Shown here in pieces: positions 34,716-43,989 of a stretch of 64,000 nucleotides of DNA. The translations under genes and the position numbers were made by a program. The first letter of the stretch is position 1, and the number at the start of each line of letters is the position of its first letter. The notes below the pieces were generated by a model. It did not search any database, was not told where the DNA came from, and was given only the letters and a program-made list of their open reading frames with translations. Source of the stretch: Pseudanabaena yagii GIHE-NHR1 (GTDB lineage: Bacteria; Cyanobacteriota; Cyanobacteriia; Pseudanabaenales; Pseudanabaenaceae); contig NZ_JAAVJL010000004.1 in NCBI RefSeq assembly GCF_012863495.1, positions 275,644 to 339,643 on the forward strand. Reading direction: 5' to 3'.

Positions 34716-34759
34716 AGACTTTATCCTGCTAATGTAATTAGCCTTTATGCGCTCTCCCT

Positions 34760-35767
34760 ATGAGAAAACTGTACTTTTTATTGCCAGGAACCACAAATAA
34801 ATTTGCCTGTGGGGGATTGTGGGCAGAGTTGAAAACCTTAAAGCTAGCTCAGCAAATTTGTGCGGCGGAAGTAGTCACCTATCGGCAACGGGAACCAGAG
34901 CATTTATGGCTAAATGATTTACTCAGTAATGATGATACATTTCGAGCCTTAGATGATGTAATTTTCGTGATGAGTTGGGGATTTGATGTCGTTAAGCTTG
35001 CCCCTAAGTTAAAGCATCTCAATGTAATTTATCATGCTCACAGTGCAGGCTATGGCTTTAATCTCCCTGCAAGTGTGCCAATTATTACCGTCAGTCGCAA
35101 TACTCTCGGTTATTGGGGACAGCGATCGCCCCACGCGCTCATTTACTATTTACCCAATGAGATTTCTGATCAGTTTCAAAACTGGCATGGCGATCGCGAT
35201 ATTGATGTCTTAGTCCAATCTCGAAAATCTTCTAATTACTTAATGAAGCAATTAATTCCAGCTTTGCAAAAGCAATGTCGTGTGGAAGTAATTAATTCTT
35301 ATGTAGAAAATTTAGAGGGATTATTTAATCGTGCTAAGGTCTATTTGTATGATTCTGCCGAATATTGGGAGATACAGGGCGTAACCGAAGGATTTGGACT
35401 GCAACCTATGGAAGCTCTAGCCTGTGGATGTCAAGTTTTTTCCAGTGTTAATCATGGATTATCCGATTATTTAGATCCTGCTTTTAATTGCTATAAAATT
35501 GCAGGCTATTCTCAAGAATTTGATGTACAAAGAATAATCAAAACTATTCAAAATCCACCAAAGTTATCTTTAGCCGCTTCAGTATTAGCAGAATATCGTT
35601 CTGAGAATATTATTCAACGCTTAACCGTAATTTTGGAAGATCTCAATGAATTTTTTGATCACAAACAACGATATCAGGGAAATATTCCCGAACTAAGCTA
35701 TTGGTACATCACAAAGCTGCGATCGCAAAGAATATTAGCTAAGCTCAAAAAGAAATTTAAGCTTTAA
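34760..35767 (+). CDS. Glycosyltransferase family 4-like protein
   Basis: The 335-residue protein has the GT-B fold. The opening strand YFLLPGTTNKFACGGLWAELKTLKLA ends in a glycine-rich turn, VIYHAHSAGYGF comes in the middle, and the C-terminal donor-binding motif is EGFGLQPMEALACGC, followed by VFSSVNHGLSDYL. These E...E motifs are typical for retaining GT4 enzymes that build lipopolysaccharide or exopolysaccharide. It is rather short for the family because the N-terminal acceptor domain is compact. No other sugar genes are next to it. Confidence 0.82.
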   Translation: MRKLYFLLPGTTNKFACGGLWAELKTLKLAQQICAAEVVTYRQREPEHLWLNDLLSNDDTFRALDDVIFVMSWGFDVVKLAPKLKHLNVIYHAHSAGYGFNLPASVPIITVSRNTLGYWGQRSPHALIYYLPNEISDQFQNWHGDRDIDVLVQSRKSSNYLMKQLIPALQKQCRVEVINSYVENLEGLFNRAKVYLYDSAEYWEIQGVTEGFGLQPMEALACGCQVFSSVNHGLSDYLDPAFNCYKIAGYSQEFDVQRIIKTIQNPPKLSLAASVLAEYRSENIIQRLTVILEDLNEFFDHKQRYQGNIPELSYWYITKLRSQRILAKLKKKFKL

Positions 35768-35848
35768 AGAAATCCAGTTTTGATGATCGGAGATCGTGGG
35801 CTAAAATTATAAATTATTAAGGGGGTTTTAAACCTAAAACACATAGAT

Positions 35849-35941
35849 ATATAGCGCTTTTCAAGCAAGCGAGGTAAATAGGTTTGTTTCCCCGCCGAAG
35901 GCGGGGAAACAAATCTTTACTTCACTAGGTAAACGTTATAT
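35849..35941. repeat. About 95-bp inverted-repeat element with ATATAGCG ends (copy 3)
   Basis: Shares with 5419-5516 the ATATAGCGNTTTTCAAGCAAGC left arm and the TTACTTC...AACG(C)TATAT right arm. The inner hairpin (TTTGTTTCCCCGCC and complement) has a different stem sequence from copy 2. Confidence 0.75.
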
Positions 35942-35985
35942 CAAACCTATGGCGCATAGAATGATACTCAATGGCAAGTTAGATC

Positions 35986-38640
35986 ATGAGTGAAGTAGAT
36001 ATCTTGCAATTAAAAATTACGGAGCTAGAAGCGAAAAATCTCTCTTTAAGGGAGCAATTAGCGCAAATTTCTGCTGAACGGCTGAGGAAATATAAGGCTG
36101 AATTTTTAATTGCGAATCTCGCTCAAAAACTAGTTGAAAATATCCAAACAGGTATTATCGTTCATGACGCTGACACTAAGATTATATTTGCCAATCCTGC
36201 GGCGGCAGATATCTTGGGTCTCATTCAAAGCGAAATGTCAGGGAAGGATGTGAATGATCCGAACTGGCGTTTTTATCATGGGGATGGGCGGATCATGCGC
36301 TTAGAGGATTTTCCTGTGAATAAGATCCTGCGTGAAAAGCAAATCTTGAAAAACTATGAGATGGGTTTGTATCGTTCTGCAACCAATGACATAGTTTGGG
36401 CTTTAATTAATGCCTATCCTGAGTTTGATCAAGAAGGGGAGATCACGCGCATAGTAATTACATTTGTAGAAGTCACTGATTTTAAAAGAACCTCGCTCGC
36501 CTTACAAGAAAGTGAACAACGCTATGCCTCCTTAGCAAGTGAACTGGAGGCTACGCGCAATTTTTTGCAAAATATTATCGATCATTTGCCTGTGGCTGTA
36601 TTTGTCAAGGATGGTAGACCCAAAAACTTTGGCAAAATGTTGCTCTGGAATCGCACCAGTGAAAATATGTTTGGTGTAACAGTCCAAGATGCGATCGGTA
36701 AAACCGTCTATGATCACTTCCCCAAAGAACAAGCAGATTTTTTCAGTCAAAAGGATATTGAAGCTTTTGCGAGTGGTGCTCCTGAAGATATCCCTGAAGA
36801 ACCTATTGATAGTTACAGCCTAGGGCGACGTATTCTCCACACTGTCAAAATCCCTCTCTATGATCGCAATTTATATCCTCAATATCTGCTCTGTTTTGCT
36901 GAAGATATTACTGAACGCAAGCAAGCAGAAACAGCCTTAAGGGAAAGCGAAGAGAGATTTCGCCAAATGGCAGAAAATATCCACGAGATCTTCTGGATGG
37001 TTAATGCCAATTTCACGCAGTTTATCTATATCAATCCTGCCTATGAAAAAATTTCAGGCTTCCCCTGTGAAGAGATCTATGAGAATTCTCAAGCATTTAT
37101 CAAGGTAATTCATGAGGAAGATCGAGCGAAAGTACTTGCTACGCATCAACAACATCTCAATACAGGATGGAGTCTTGAATATCGGATGGTGCAGCCCAGT
37201 GGGGAAATTCGCTGGTTATTTGAAAGAGCCGTACCAGTGCGTAATGAATTAGGCGCAATTCAAAGTATCGTCGGCATTGGGCAAGACATTACCGATCGCA
37301 AATATAGTGAAGACAAACTCGTTTATCAGGCTTTTCACGATAATTTGACGGGCTTACCCAATCGCACATTGTTTACCGATCGCCTCGAAATGGTGCTCAA
37401 AAAATCTAAGCGGATGGTAGAGCATCGTTTTGCCATTCTATTTATTGATTTAGACCGATTTAAAGTCATCAATGATAGTCTGGGGCATTTAGTAGGCGAT
37501 CGCCTCTTAATTAAGATTGCCGAAATCCTCGAAAGATCTGTGCGTTCCTTTGATACGGTGGCAAGACTGGGTGGCGATGAATTTACGATTCTTTTAGATG
37601 ATATTGATAGTTCTCAGGATGCGATCGAAGTTGCCGAACGGATTCATGCAAGGCTCCTAAATGAAATTGAGATTGATAGCAACCAAATTCTGACAAGCGC
37701 TAGTATTGGCATTGTCTTTGGTTCCCATGATTATGACAATGCGAGTGACCTCCTTCGAGATGCGGATATCGCGATGTATCGAGCCAAGGATCAAGGTCGT
37801 GCCTGTTATGAAATCTTTGATCAAGCGATGTATGACTTAGTGCTCAGTCGTCTCCAACTCGAAAATGAACTAAGACAGGCAATCGCACGTGAGGAATTTC
37901 TGGTTTATTACGAACCGATTGTATGTTTAAAAACAATGCATCTATGCGGTTTTGAAGCCTTAGTCCGTTGGCAACATCCCACTAGAGGCTTCATCACCGC
38001 AGGGGAATTCATTCCTATTGCTGAAGAAACTGGCTTAGTTGTGAGTTTAGGGAAATGGGTTTTACAAACTGCCTGTCGTCAAATCAAGTTGTGGCTAGAG
38101 CAATATCCATCCCTCAAGTCTCTAACTATTAATGTCAATCTCTCTGGCAAGCAATTAAAAGATCCACAGATCATTAACACAATTGACGATATTCTCCATG
38201 AAACAGGAATTCCGCAAAGCTGTTTAAATCTAGAAATTACAGAAACAATTCTCATTGAGAATACAGAAATTGCGGTGAGAGTTTTTCAGCAGTTACGTGC
38301 GCGCAATATTCACCTCAGTCTTGATGACTTTGGTACAGGTTTTTCATCCCTGAGCTACCTCCAGAGATTTCCTGTCAATATCATTAAGATCGATCGCTCT
38401 TTTATTAGTCAAATTCATTCAGGCGATCGCAATGTTGAGATTGTCAAAGCAATTATTGCCCTTGCCCATGCCATGAATATTAAAGTAATTGCCGAGGGTA
38501 TAGAGCTACGCGAGCAAATATCTCAACTGCAAGCATGGGATTGTGATTTTGCACAGGGTTATTATTTTGCGCGATCGCTCAGTGCGGAAGCTGCCTCAGC
38601 TTTATTAGAAAAAGCTGTGCTTCGCACCGCTTTTTTCTAA
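35986..38640 (+). CDS. PAS-PAS-PAS-GGDEF-EAL cyclic di-GMP enzyme
   Basis: The 884-residue soluble signalling protein starts with a coiled coil (residues 1-35), followed by three PAS domains ending in PAC motifs (about 40-165, 190-310 and 320-440). The GGDEF domain has an intact active site G529-G-D-E-F and, five residues before it, an inhibitory I-site RSFD. The EAL domain has E657-A-L plus DDFGTGFSSLSYL and KIDRSFI, so both diguanylate cyclase and phosphodiesterase activities look possible. Such proteins set c-di-GMP levels controlling motility or aggregation in response to light or redox. It is monocistronic. Confidence 0.93.
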   Translation: MSEVDILQLKITELEAKNLSLREQLAQISAERLRKYKAEFLIANLAQKLVENIQTGIIVHDADTKIIFANPAAADILGLIQSEMSGKDVNDPNWRFYHGDGRIMRLEDFPVNKILREKQILKNYEMGLYRSATNDIVWALINAYPEFDQEGEITRIVITFVEVTDFKRTSLALQESEQRYASLASELEATRNFLQNIIDHLPVAVFVKDGRPKNFGKMLLWNRTSENMFGVTVQDAIGKTVYDHFPKEQADFFSQKDIEAFASGAPEDIPEEPIDSYSLGRRILHTVKIPLYDRNLYPQYLLCFAEDITERKQAETALRESEERFRQMAENIHEIFWMVNANFTQFIYINPAYEKISGFPCEEIYENSQAFIKVIHEEDRAKVLATHQQHLNTGWSLEYRMVQPSGEIRWLFERAVPVRNELGAIQSIVGIGQDITDRKYSEDKLVYQAFHDNLTGLPNRTLFTDRLEMVLKKSKRMVEHRFAILFIDLDRFKVINDSLGHLVGDRLLIKIAEILERSVRSFDTVARLGGDEFTILLDDIDSSQDAIEVAERIHARLLNEIEIDSNQILTSASIGIVFGSHDYDNASDLLRDADIAMYRAKDQGRACYEIFDQAMYDLVLSRLQLENELRQAIAREEFLVYYEPIVCLKTMHLCGFEALVRWQHPTRGFITAGEFIPIAEETGLVVSLGKWVLQTACRQIKLWLEQYPSLKSLTINVNLSGKQLKDPQIINTIDDILHETGIPQSCLNLEITETILIENTEIAVRVFQQLRARNIHLSLDDFGTGFSSLSYLQRFPVNIIKIDRSFISQIHSGDRNVEIVKAIIALAHAMNIKVIAEGIELREQISQLQAWDCDFAQGYYFARSLSAEAASALLEKAVLRTAFF

Positions 38641-38641
38641 T

Positions 38642-38674
38642 AAAGCCCAAAATGGCTATGTCATTTTGGGCTTT
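38642..38674. terminator. Bidirectional terminator, EAL gene and thiG
   Basis: Thirteen-base stem AAAGCCCAAAATG with complement, 7-base loop, two bases after the stop and just before the convergent thiG stop. Confidence 0.75.
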
Positions 38675-38680
38675 GTTTGC

Positions 38681-39532
38681 TTAATTTACGAGCCCTGTTA
38701 ATGGCGAACTGGCACTAGCATAGGCTTTGACAGGAATTCGACCTGATAGATAGGCAGTGCGTCCTGCTTCGCAAGCCATTCCCATAGCACGACCCATGGC
38801 TACAGGATTATTCGCACAGGCGATCGCTGTATTAATCAACAAGGCATCTGCACCTAGTTCCATAGCTGCCGCCGCCTCACTGGGCACACCAATTCCCGCA
38901 TCGACAACTACAGGTACTTTTGATTCTTCGATAATAATCCTGATATTCGCCGCATTGTTAATCCCCTGCCCTGAACCAATGGGCGAACCAAGGGGCATCA
39001 CCGTGACGCAACCAATTTCTTCGAGGGTTTTCGCCAATCTGGGGTCAGCATTGATATAAGGTAGTACCGCAAAGCCTTCTTTCACCAATTGCTCAGCAGC
39101 TTTACAAGTGCCAATGGGGTCGGGCAGTAAATATTTAAGATCGGGAATGACTTCGAGCTTGACGAAATTATTATCTTCTTGTCCTAAGATTTTTGCCATC
39201 TCGCGCCCCAGTCTTGCCACACGCACAGCTTCATCGGCGGTTTGGCAGCCTGCGGTATTGGGCAATAGCCAATATTTGCTCCAGTCGATCGCTTCTGCTA
39301 GACCTTCATGCCCTGCCGCATTAGTTTGCACGCGCCGCACTGCCACGGTGACGATCTCGCAACCACTTGAGGCGATCGCTTGACGCATGATCTCAAAGTT
39401 GGCATATTTGCCTGAGCCAGTCATTAAACGCGATCGGAACTTACGTCCCGCAATTTCGAGCAAATCATCCGATGACTCAGTAGGATTAGCTGTTTGGTTA
39501 GTTATCGTGAAAAAAGGCGAAGAAGCGACCAT
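38681..39532 (-). CDS. thiG: Thiazole synthase
   Basis: ThiG forms the thiazole phosphate of thiamine from deoxyxylulose phosphate, ThiS thiocarboxylate and dehydroglycine. The 283-residue TIM barrel shows [14 protein letters not shown], the Schiff-base lysine region [30 protein letters not shown], and the phosphate loops [31 protein letters not shown] 25-residue N-terminal extension precedes the core. I looked upstream for a TPP riboswitch and did not see one; instead there is a 36-bp perfect palindrome. thiS and thiO are not adjacent. Confidence 0.96.
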   Translation of the reverse strand: MVASSPFFTITNQTANPTESSDDLLEIAGRKFRSRLMTGSGKYANFEIMRQAIASSGCEIVTVAVRRVQTNAAGHEGLAEAIDWSKYWLLPNTAGCQTADEAVRVARLGREMAKILGQEDNNFVKLEVIPDLKYLLPDPIGTCKAAEQLVKEGFAVLPYINADPRLAKTLEEIGCVTVMPLGSPIGSGQGINNAANIRIIIEESKVPVVVDAGIGVPSEAAAAMELGADALLINTAIACANNPVAMGRAMGMACEAGRTAYLSGRIPVKAYASASSPLTGLVN

Positions 39533-39574
39533 ATCAAAGGATTAACAGGGGATTAAAAGATTATTTGTGGGTCT

Positions 39575-39610
39575 TTGATAAACAAGGGGCTTAAGCCCCT
39601 TGTTTATCAA
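39575..39610. repeat. Perfect 36-bp palindrome between divergent thiG and atpG
   Basis: Fully self-complementary, centre GGCTTAAGCC, upstream of both genes. It could form a leader hairpin in either transcript. Confidence 0.8.
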
Positions 39611-39749
39611 GAAGATCAATTTCAAGGATATACAACAGTTTGCAGTTTGAAGGTGCAATTTTTTATTAAGATAATCAAGATACTTTAGTGTCTTTTGTAA
39701 TATCCCCAATTTTCCATAGTATTCCCATAGCAAGTAGCAATTTAGTTTC

Positions 39750-40697
39750 ATGGCTAACCTCAAATCCATCCGCGATCGCATCGGCACTGTTAAGAATACT
39801 CGCAAGATCACTGAAGCAATGCGTCTTGTCGCCGCCGCAAAGGTCAGACGCGCTCAGCAGCAAGTTTTAGCAACACGTCCTTTTGCCGATCGCTTAGCTC
39901 AAGTCCTATACCGCCTCCAGCAGCGCATCGCTTTCGAGGATGTCAGTCTGCCCCTACTCGATAAGCGTCCTGTAAAAACCGTTGGTCTACTGGTAATTTC
40001 AGGCGATCGCGGTCTTTGTGGTGGCTATAACTCAACGATTATTCGTCGTGCTGAAGCTCGCGCTAAGGAATTAAAAGAACAAGGTATTAATTACACCTTT
40101 ATCTTGGTCGGTCGTAAGGCTGCCCAATACTTTGCCCGTCGCGATCAACCTATCGCCGCAAAGTTCACCAACTTAAACCAAATTCCTAATGCTGCTGAAG
40201 CCAATGCGATCGAAGATGAAATTACCTCAGCATTTTTGGCTGGTGTAATTGATCGCGTTGAGTTGATCTACACCCGTTTTGTCTCCTTGATTAGCTCTCG
40301 CCCAGTAGTCCAAACCCTGCTACCTCTTGAGCCACAGGGATTAGAACCTCAAGATGACGAAATTTTCCGCTTGATTACCCGTGGCGGTAAGTTCCAAGTC
40401 GAGCGTGAAAAGCGCGAAATCACCGTTAAGGAATTGCCTAAGGAATTGATCTTTGAACAAAATCCTGAGCAAATCCTTGATGCATTATTGCCACTCTACC
40501 TCAGCAACCAAATCCTCCGTGCATTACAAGAATCCGTAGCTAGCGAACTCGCAGCTCGGATGACTGCGATGAACAACGCTAGCGAAAACGCAGTTGACCT
40601 CATCAAAAATCTTACCTTGCAATACAACAAAGCTCGTCAAGCCGCAATTACTCAAGAAATTCTTGAAGTTGTCGGTGGCGCAGCCGCTTTGACTTAA
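39750..40697 (+). CDS. atpG: ATP synthase F1 gamma subunit (atpC in cyanobacterial usage)
   Basis: This is the central rotor shaft of the thylakoid F1Fo ATP synthase. The 315-residue protein has the conserved N-terminal helix [36 protein letters not shown], the globular segment [16 protein letters not shown] and C-terminal helix [17 protein letters not shown]. The roughly 35-residue insertion typical of chloroplast and cyanobacterial gamma is present around [21 protein letters not shown], without the plant redox cysteines. In most cyanobacteria this gene follows atpA; here atpA is not upstream, so the gene has been separated from the operon. Confidence 0.97.
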   Translation: MANLKSIRDRIGTVKNTRKITEAMRLVAAAKVRRAQQQVLATRPFADRLAQVLYRLQQRIAFEDVSLPLLDKRPVKTVGLLVISGDRGLCGGYNSTIIRRAEARAKELKEQGINYTFILVGRKAAQYFARRDQPIAAKFTNLNQIPNAAEANAIEDEITSAFLAGVIDRVELIYTRFVSLISSRPVVQTLLPLEPQGLEPQDDEIFRLITRGGKFQVEREKREITVKELPKELIFEQNPEQILDALLPLYLSNQILRALQESVASELAARMTAMNNASENAVDLIKNLTLQYNKARQAAITQEILEVVGGAAALT

Positions 40698-40700
40698 ATT

Positions 40701-40732
40701 AAAAAAAGCGGCGCGATGCGCCGCCTTTTTTT
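40701..40732 (+). terminator. atpG terminator
   Basis: A7, stem GCGGCGC/GCGCCGC with GC-GAT-GC apex and T7. Classical intrinsic terminator. Confidence 0.88.
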
Positions 40733-40736
40733 GATT

Positions 40737-40776
40737 AAAAAATTGGTCTGACCGCTAGCGGTCAGACCAATTTTTT
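40737..40776. terminator. Second perfect palindrome after atpG
   Basis: Arms AAAAAATTGGTCTGACCGCT fully complementary, centred on CCGCTAGCGG. Probably ends the minus-strand gene coming from the other side. Confidence 0.8.
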
Positions 40777-40780
40777 GTGT

Positions 40781-41041
40781 TTAACTTTGACGCTGAAGCT
40801 CCTGTAATAACCATTCATCAACGGGTTGACCATCTTTGCGAATGAGTTCTATCTCTACATTCATCGAAGAAGCAGAACCAACAGGAGCCATTTTCTGATG
40901 AAAGCGAATTATGTAATCCTTAGGATTATGATTGCGTTCCTTGAGCCAGTCTTGGACTTTGAGTTCAGCAAAGAGGGATTGCCCCTGCTCAAACATCCGC
41001 GTAATTTGCATTCTGATGGTGAAAGGATTATTAATTGGCAT
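40781..41041 (-). CDS. Small conserved-looking protein of unknown function
   Basis: Not recognised. The 86-residue soluble product starts MPINNPFTIRMQITRMFEQGQ and contains KVQDWLKERNHNPKDYIIRF, SSMNVEIELIRKDGQPVDEW. The alternating strand/helix pattern suggests a small alpha/beta domain. The frame remains open 20 codons upstream, but that part runs into a long palindrome and is unlikely to be coding. It lies between atpG and mltA, in the same direction as mltA. Confidence 0.6.
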   Translation of the reverse strand: MPINNPFTIRMQITRMFEQGQSLFAELKVQDWLKERNHNPKDYIIRFHQKMAPVGSASSMNVEIELIRKDGQPVDEWLLQELQRQS

Positions 41042-41065
41042 ATCTAAAAGAGATCGCTTAGGGGA

Positions 41066-41114
41066 TTGAACCAGATTTGTGGTGTGGCTACGCCACACCA
41101 CAAATCTGGTTCAA
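41066..41114. repeat. Perfect palindrome with GC-TAC-GC apex
   Basis: Arms TTGAACCAGATTTGTGGTGT and onward, stem of about 23 bp. Lies between mltA and the small downstream gene; likely mltA terminator. Confidence 0.75.
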
Positions 41115-41119
41115 AATTT

Positions 41120-42421
41120 TTACTTTAGTACAAGATAGTACAATTCACCGTCACCCTTAATTAGCCCAGCCCTTTGTTTGGCGCGATCGCCTGTTCCCAT
41201 AAAAATATCCACGCGCCCCGCACCACGAATTGCACCACCCGTGTCTTGATCAAGCACAAATCTCTGAACTTGACGTAATTCCAACTTGCCAGTTTTGGGA
41301 TTTTCAAAGGGGATTTCAGTACGAATGAGACCAAGACCACCAGAGGGAAATATCTTTTTATCCGTAGCAATTGAGCGCTCAGCCGTCACAGGTAAACCAA
41401 GGCTACCCGTTGCAGGTTTGCCATTAGTTTCACGGAAAAATACAAAACTCGGATTACGGTTGAGATAAGTATTTAAGTCTTGGGGATTTTTTTGGAAATA
41501 TTCGATGAGGGTTTGCAGGGTCACGTCTTCGAGACGCATTTTGCCATCTCTAACTAGCTCTGCGCCAACTGAGCGATAGGGCTGATCGGTTTTGCCTGCA
41601 TAGCCAACGGTCAATAATTTGCCATCAGGTAACTCAAACCTTGCCGAGCCTTGGACATGAACCAAAAAGGCTTGAAAGCGATCGCTGAGCCATGTAATTT
41701 CTAAACCTGCTAACTGCTTGCTCCCTTCCAACATGGCGCGAGTTGGATGGGGCGATCGCCATTGATCAAAGTTTGACGGTAAACGATAGAGGGGATATTT
41801 AAACTCATTGGTACGGGTACGACTTGCTTTATATACCGCTTCGTAGTAGCCCGTAAACTGTACTGCCCCATTACCATCACGACCAACCGAACGATAGAGA
41901 TCAAACTCACGATTGACAGCCTGTTGGAGATCTTTGGCAGTGCGGGAAACTTGCACAAGGCGGCGAAATCTCATGAGACTCCGCTCCATGCGATCGCGAC
42001 TAATTCCTGCTACGGGGTAACGACGCTCGGCGGAAGGGGTGCGAATGTATTGAATACTATTGTCGATCGCTTGCAACAGATTGGGGCGATCACTCTCTAA
42101 TAGATCATCGGTCAGATCAAGGCTGAGCGGATTAACCGCACGTGGTGAAATCGGGGCGATCGCCTGAGCGAGTTTTAATTCCGCCGCCTCAACTGGCGCT
42201 TGAAATTCTGTCTGCATATAGCAGGGTGGCACAGCACAAATCAAACCCACCCAAGTTGCAAATAAAACATCACCACCACGATATAACCATGATTGCCATG
42301 ACGTGGATCGCCCTTTCCCCAATGTTTGATTTCCCGATTTTCGATGTGCCGATTTCTGATATTGAGGCGATCGCTGTAATCGGTCATAGGCATGAATGTG
42401 ATTATGGTTAGAGCCTGTCAC
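41120..42421 (-). CDS. mltA: Membrane-bound lytic murein transglycosylase A
   Basis: MltA cleaves peptidoglycan with formation of 1,6-anhydro ends. The 433-residue protein shows the MltA core VQFTGYYEAVYKASR, LPSNFDQW, VQGSARFELPDGKLLTVGYAG, and the C-terminal 3D domain DTGGAIRGAGRVDIFMGTGDRAK with the catalytic aspartate region. About 60 hydrophilic residues precede one hydrophobic segment (VLFATWVGLICAVPPCYM), so it may be an inner-membrane anchor instead of a lipoprotein. The start appears to be GTG; a later start is possible. Confidence 0.92.
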   Translation of the reverse strand: MTGSNHNHIHAYDRLQRSPQYQKSAHRKSGNQTLGKGRSTSWQSWLYRGGDVLFATWVGLICAVPPCYMQTEFQAPVEAAELKLAQAIAPISPRAVNPLSLDLTDDLLESDRPNLLQAIDNSIQYIRTPSAERRYPVAGISRDRMERSLMRFRRLVQVSRTAKDLQQAVNREFDLYRSVGRDGNGAVQFTGYYEAVYKASRTRTNEFKYPLYRLPSNFDQWRSPHPTRAMLEGSKQLAGLEITWLSDRFQAFLVHVQGSARFELPDGKLLTVGYAGKTDQPYRSVGAELVRDGKMRLEDVTLQTLIEYFQKNPQDLNTYLNRNPSFVFFRETNGKPATGSLGLPVTAERSIATDKKIFPSGGLGLIRTEIPFENPKTGKLELRQVQRFVLDQDTGGAIRGAGRVDIFMGTGDRAKQRAGLIKGDGELYYLVLK

Positions 42422-42470
42422 CCTTAAGAACTCCTCGTTAAAGCTTTTCTGGAATTAATTGCAACCTGTA

Positions 42471-43130
42471 TTATGGCAGCCAATCAAGGGATTGGACAAT
42501 TTTTGTTAATTCATTGGGAGTCATATATGCCCTAGAACTACAGAAAATTGGCTTGTCTTGGCGTACTCTCTTAACCTCAATCGTGGCAACTTGATAAAAG
42601 GGCGATGTACCTGCGGGGAAAGTCCACATATTCGTTTGGGGTAATTTACCCATTGCCTCCGAAATTGGTTGACTGCGTTGTCCTCTGGAAATATCAATAT
42701 TGAGATCCACCTCACCTAAAATTTGGCTATTGACCTTGCGGGAATATTTGCCATCAGGACCACCAATGCCACCACCGATCGCATTTACCTCAAAGCAATT
42801 GTTTTGGAAATTGCGATAGACAATCGTATAGCTAGGGCCAAATCGACATACCCCCTTAGCATTGCGCTGAGCATTCGCAGGACATGGCGTGATCTGCACA
42901 TCCGCTACACGAAATCCTTTGGGCACATAACTCGGTACGGCGATCTCAATCCCCAAGGACTTTAGTAATAACTTTTGCTGATTATTCAAACCGCCATTAT
43001 TGGTTTGGCTGTTAGTAGGAGTATTTATTTGGGCATTAGCAAATGGAGTCCCTAATGACAAAGCCCCTAAAGTGCCAACCATTAGGAATGCTCGAAATAG
43101 ATTGCTGTTGATTGTAGATTTACTTATCAT
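42471..43130 (-). CDS. Secreted protein of unknown function
   Basis: Not recognised. The 219-residue product begins with a signal peptide (NLFRAFLMVGTLGALSLGTPFANAQ, with an ANA-like cleavage site). An asparagine/threonine-rich linker and a cysteine-bearing beta-rich domain follow (YVPKGFRVADVQITPCPANAQ, NCFEVNAIGGGIGG). About four cysteines could form disulfides in the periplasm. It lies between mltA and a family 2 glycosyltransferase on the same strand, 19 bases after the latter, so these may be co-transcribed. Confidence 0.65.
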   Translation of the reverse strand: MISKSTINSNLFRAFLMVGTLGALSLGTPFANAQINTPTNSQTNNGGLNNQQKLLLKSLGIEIAVPSYVPKGFRVADVQITPCPANAQRNAKGVCRFGPSYTIVYRNFQNNCFEVNAIGGGIGGPDGKYSRKVNSQILGEVDLNIDISRGQRSQPISEAMGKLPQTNMWTFPAGTSPFYQVATIEVKRVRQDKPIFCSSRAYMTPNELTKIVQSLDWLP

Positions 43131-43149
43131 ATCTAGTCTCTAAACTCTC

Positions 43150-43875
43150 TCAATATTTGACGTTAATACTAGATTTTTGTTCATACAAACGATTGAGCCA
43201 TTGGGGATCAATATTGAAGTGATAACAGATTTTCAGCAATTGATTGAGCATAGCGTGGCGATAAATTCCTCTTTGCTGAAATCTCCGTGCTGAGGTTGTC
43301 ACTTTGCCTTTGGCTATGACTGGCTGAGACAATCGGCAAAGGCGATCGCTCAATACCGTATCTTCAAAAATATCAAGATCGGGGACATTACCAACCGTCG
43401 CTAGAAATTGGCGATCGGCAAATGGACAATGATCAAAATAGACAATTCCTTTTTGTTTAACTCGCACATTGTCGGAATACCAAGAGGTAAAGCGCAGTAG
43501 CCAATGGGAAATATCGAAACTATGCTGAAATGCGCCCCATTGATAACCTGAACCTAACACCTCCTCAATTAGCTGTAAAGCAATGCCCTCTGGTAATAGT
43601 GTGGCAGGATGATGTAATAAAACAACCTCACCCTGACTAATTGCAATTCCCTCATTGAGTCTCTGAGCGCGATTTCGAGCTAGCGATCGCACAACTTGGA
43701 TTTCAGCAAACTGAGACGCATATTCCTCTAAAACTCGATCAGTTCCATCATCACTAGCACTGACAACAGCAATAATTTCCTTTTCCCCATTTTGTGAAAC
43801 TAAATTATTGAGAATACTTTCTAGATAACCATGCCTAATTTCATTGAGACATGGAAGAATTATCGAAAACTGCAT
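43150..43875 (-). CDS. Glycosyltransferase family 2-like protein
   Basis: The 241-residue GT-A protein opens FSIILPCLNEIRHGYLESILNNL and has the donor segment EIIAVVSASDDGTDRVLEE. The position where the metal-binding DxD is expected reads VVLLHHPATLLPEG, with no aspartate. This recalls the TIGR04283 group, which normally has HAD. The protein may therefore bind metal differently or be inactive. The acceptor region contains FEDTVLSDRLCR. It is divergent from a REC-kinase gene across a palindrome. Confidence 0.75.
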   Translation of the reverse strand: MQFSIILPCLNEIRHGYLESILNNLVSQNGEKEIIAVVSASDDGTDRVLEEYASQFAEIQVVRSLARNRAQRLNEGIAISQGEVVLLHHPATLLPEGIALQLIEEVLGSGYQWGAFQHSFDISHWLLRFTSWYSDNVRVKQKGIVYFDHCPFADRQFLATVGNVPDLDIFEDTVLSDRLCRLSQPVIAKGKVTTSARRFQQRGIYRHAMLNQLLKICYHFNIDPQWLNRLYEQKSSINVKY

Positions 43876-43894
43876 AGATTTACCAAATGTGACG

Positions 43895-43949
43895 CTAAAT
43901 AGTTTGAGAGAGTATGTCTCTTCGGGGCATACTCTCTCAAACTATTTAG
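43895..43949. repeat. Palindrome between divergent GT2 and REC-kinase genes
   Basis: Perfect arms CTAAATAGTTTGAGAGAGTA and complement with a 12-base loop containing CTTCGG. Confidence 0.75.
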
Positions 43950-43989
43950 GATTGCTATATTATTTTAGAAACATCCAAAAACTTTGGCT

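Noticed and set aside
39533..39749. TPP riboswitch upstream of thiG
   Set aside because: No conserved CUGAGA/thi-box pattern is seen; the leader contains only a 36-bp palindrome.
41042..41101. Upstream extension of the small gene next to mltA
   Set aside because: The extension overlaps a perfect palindrome and reads as non-family sequence; the internal ATG is more plausible.
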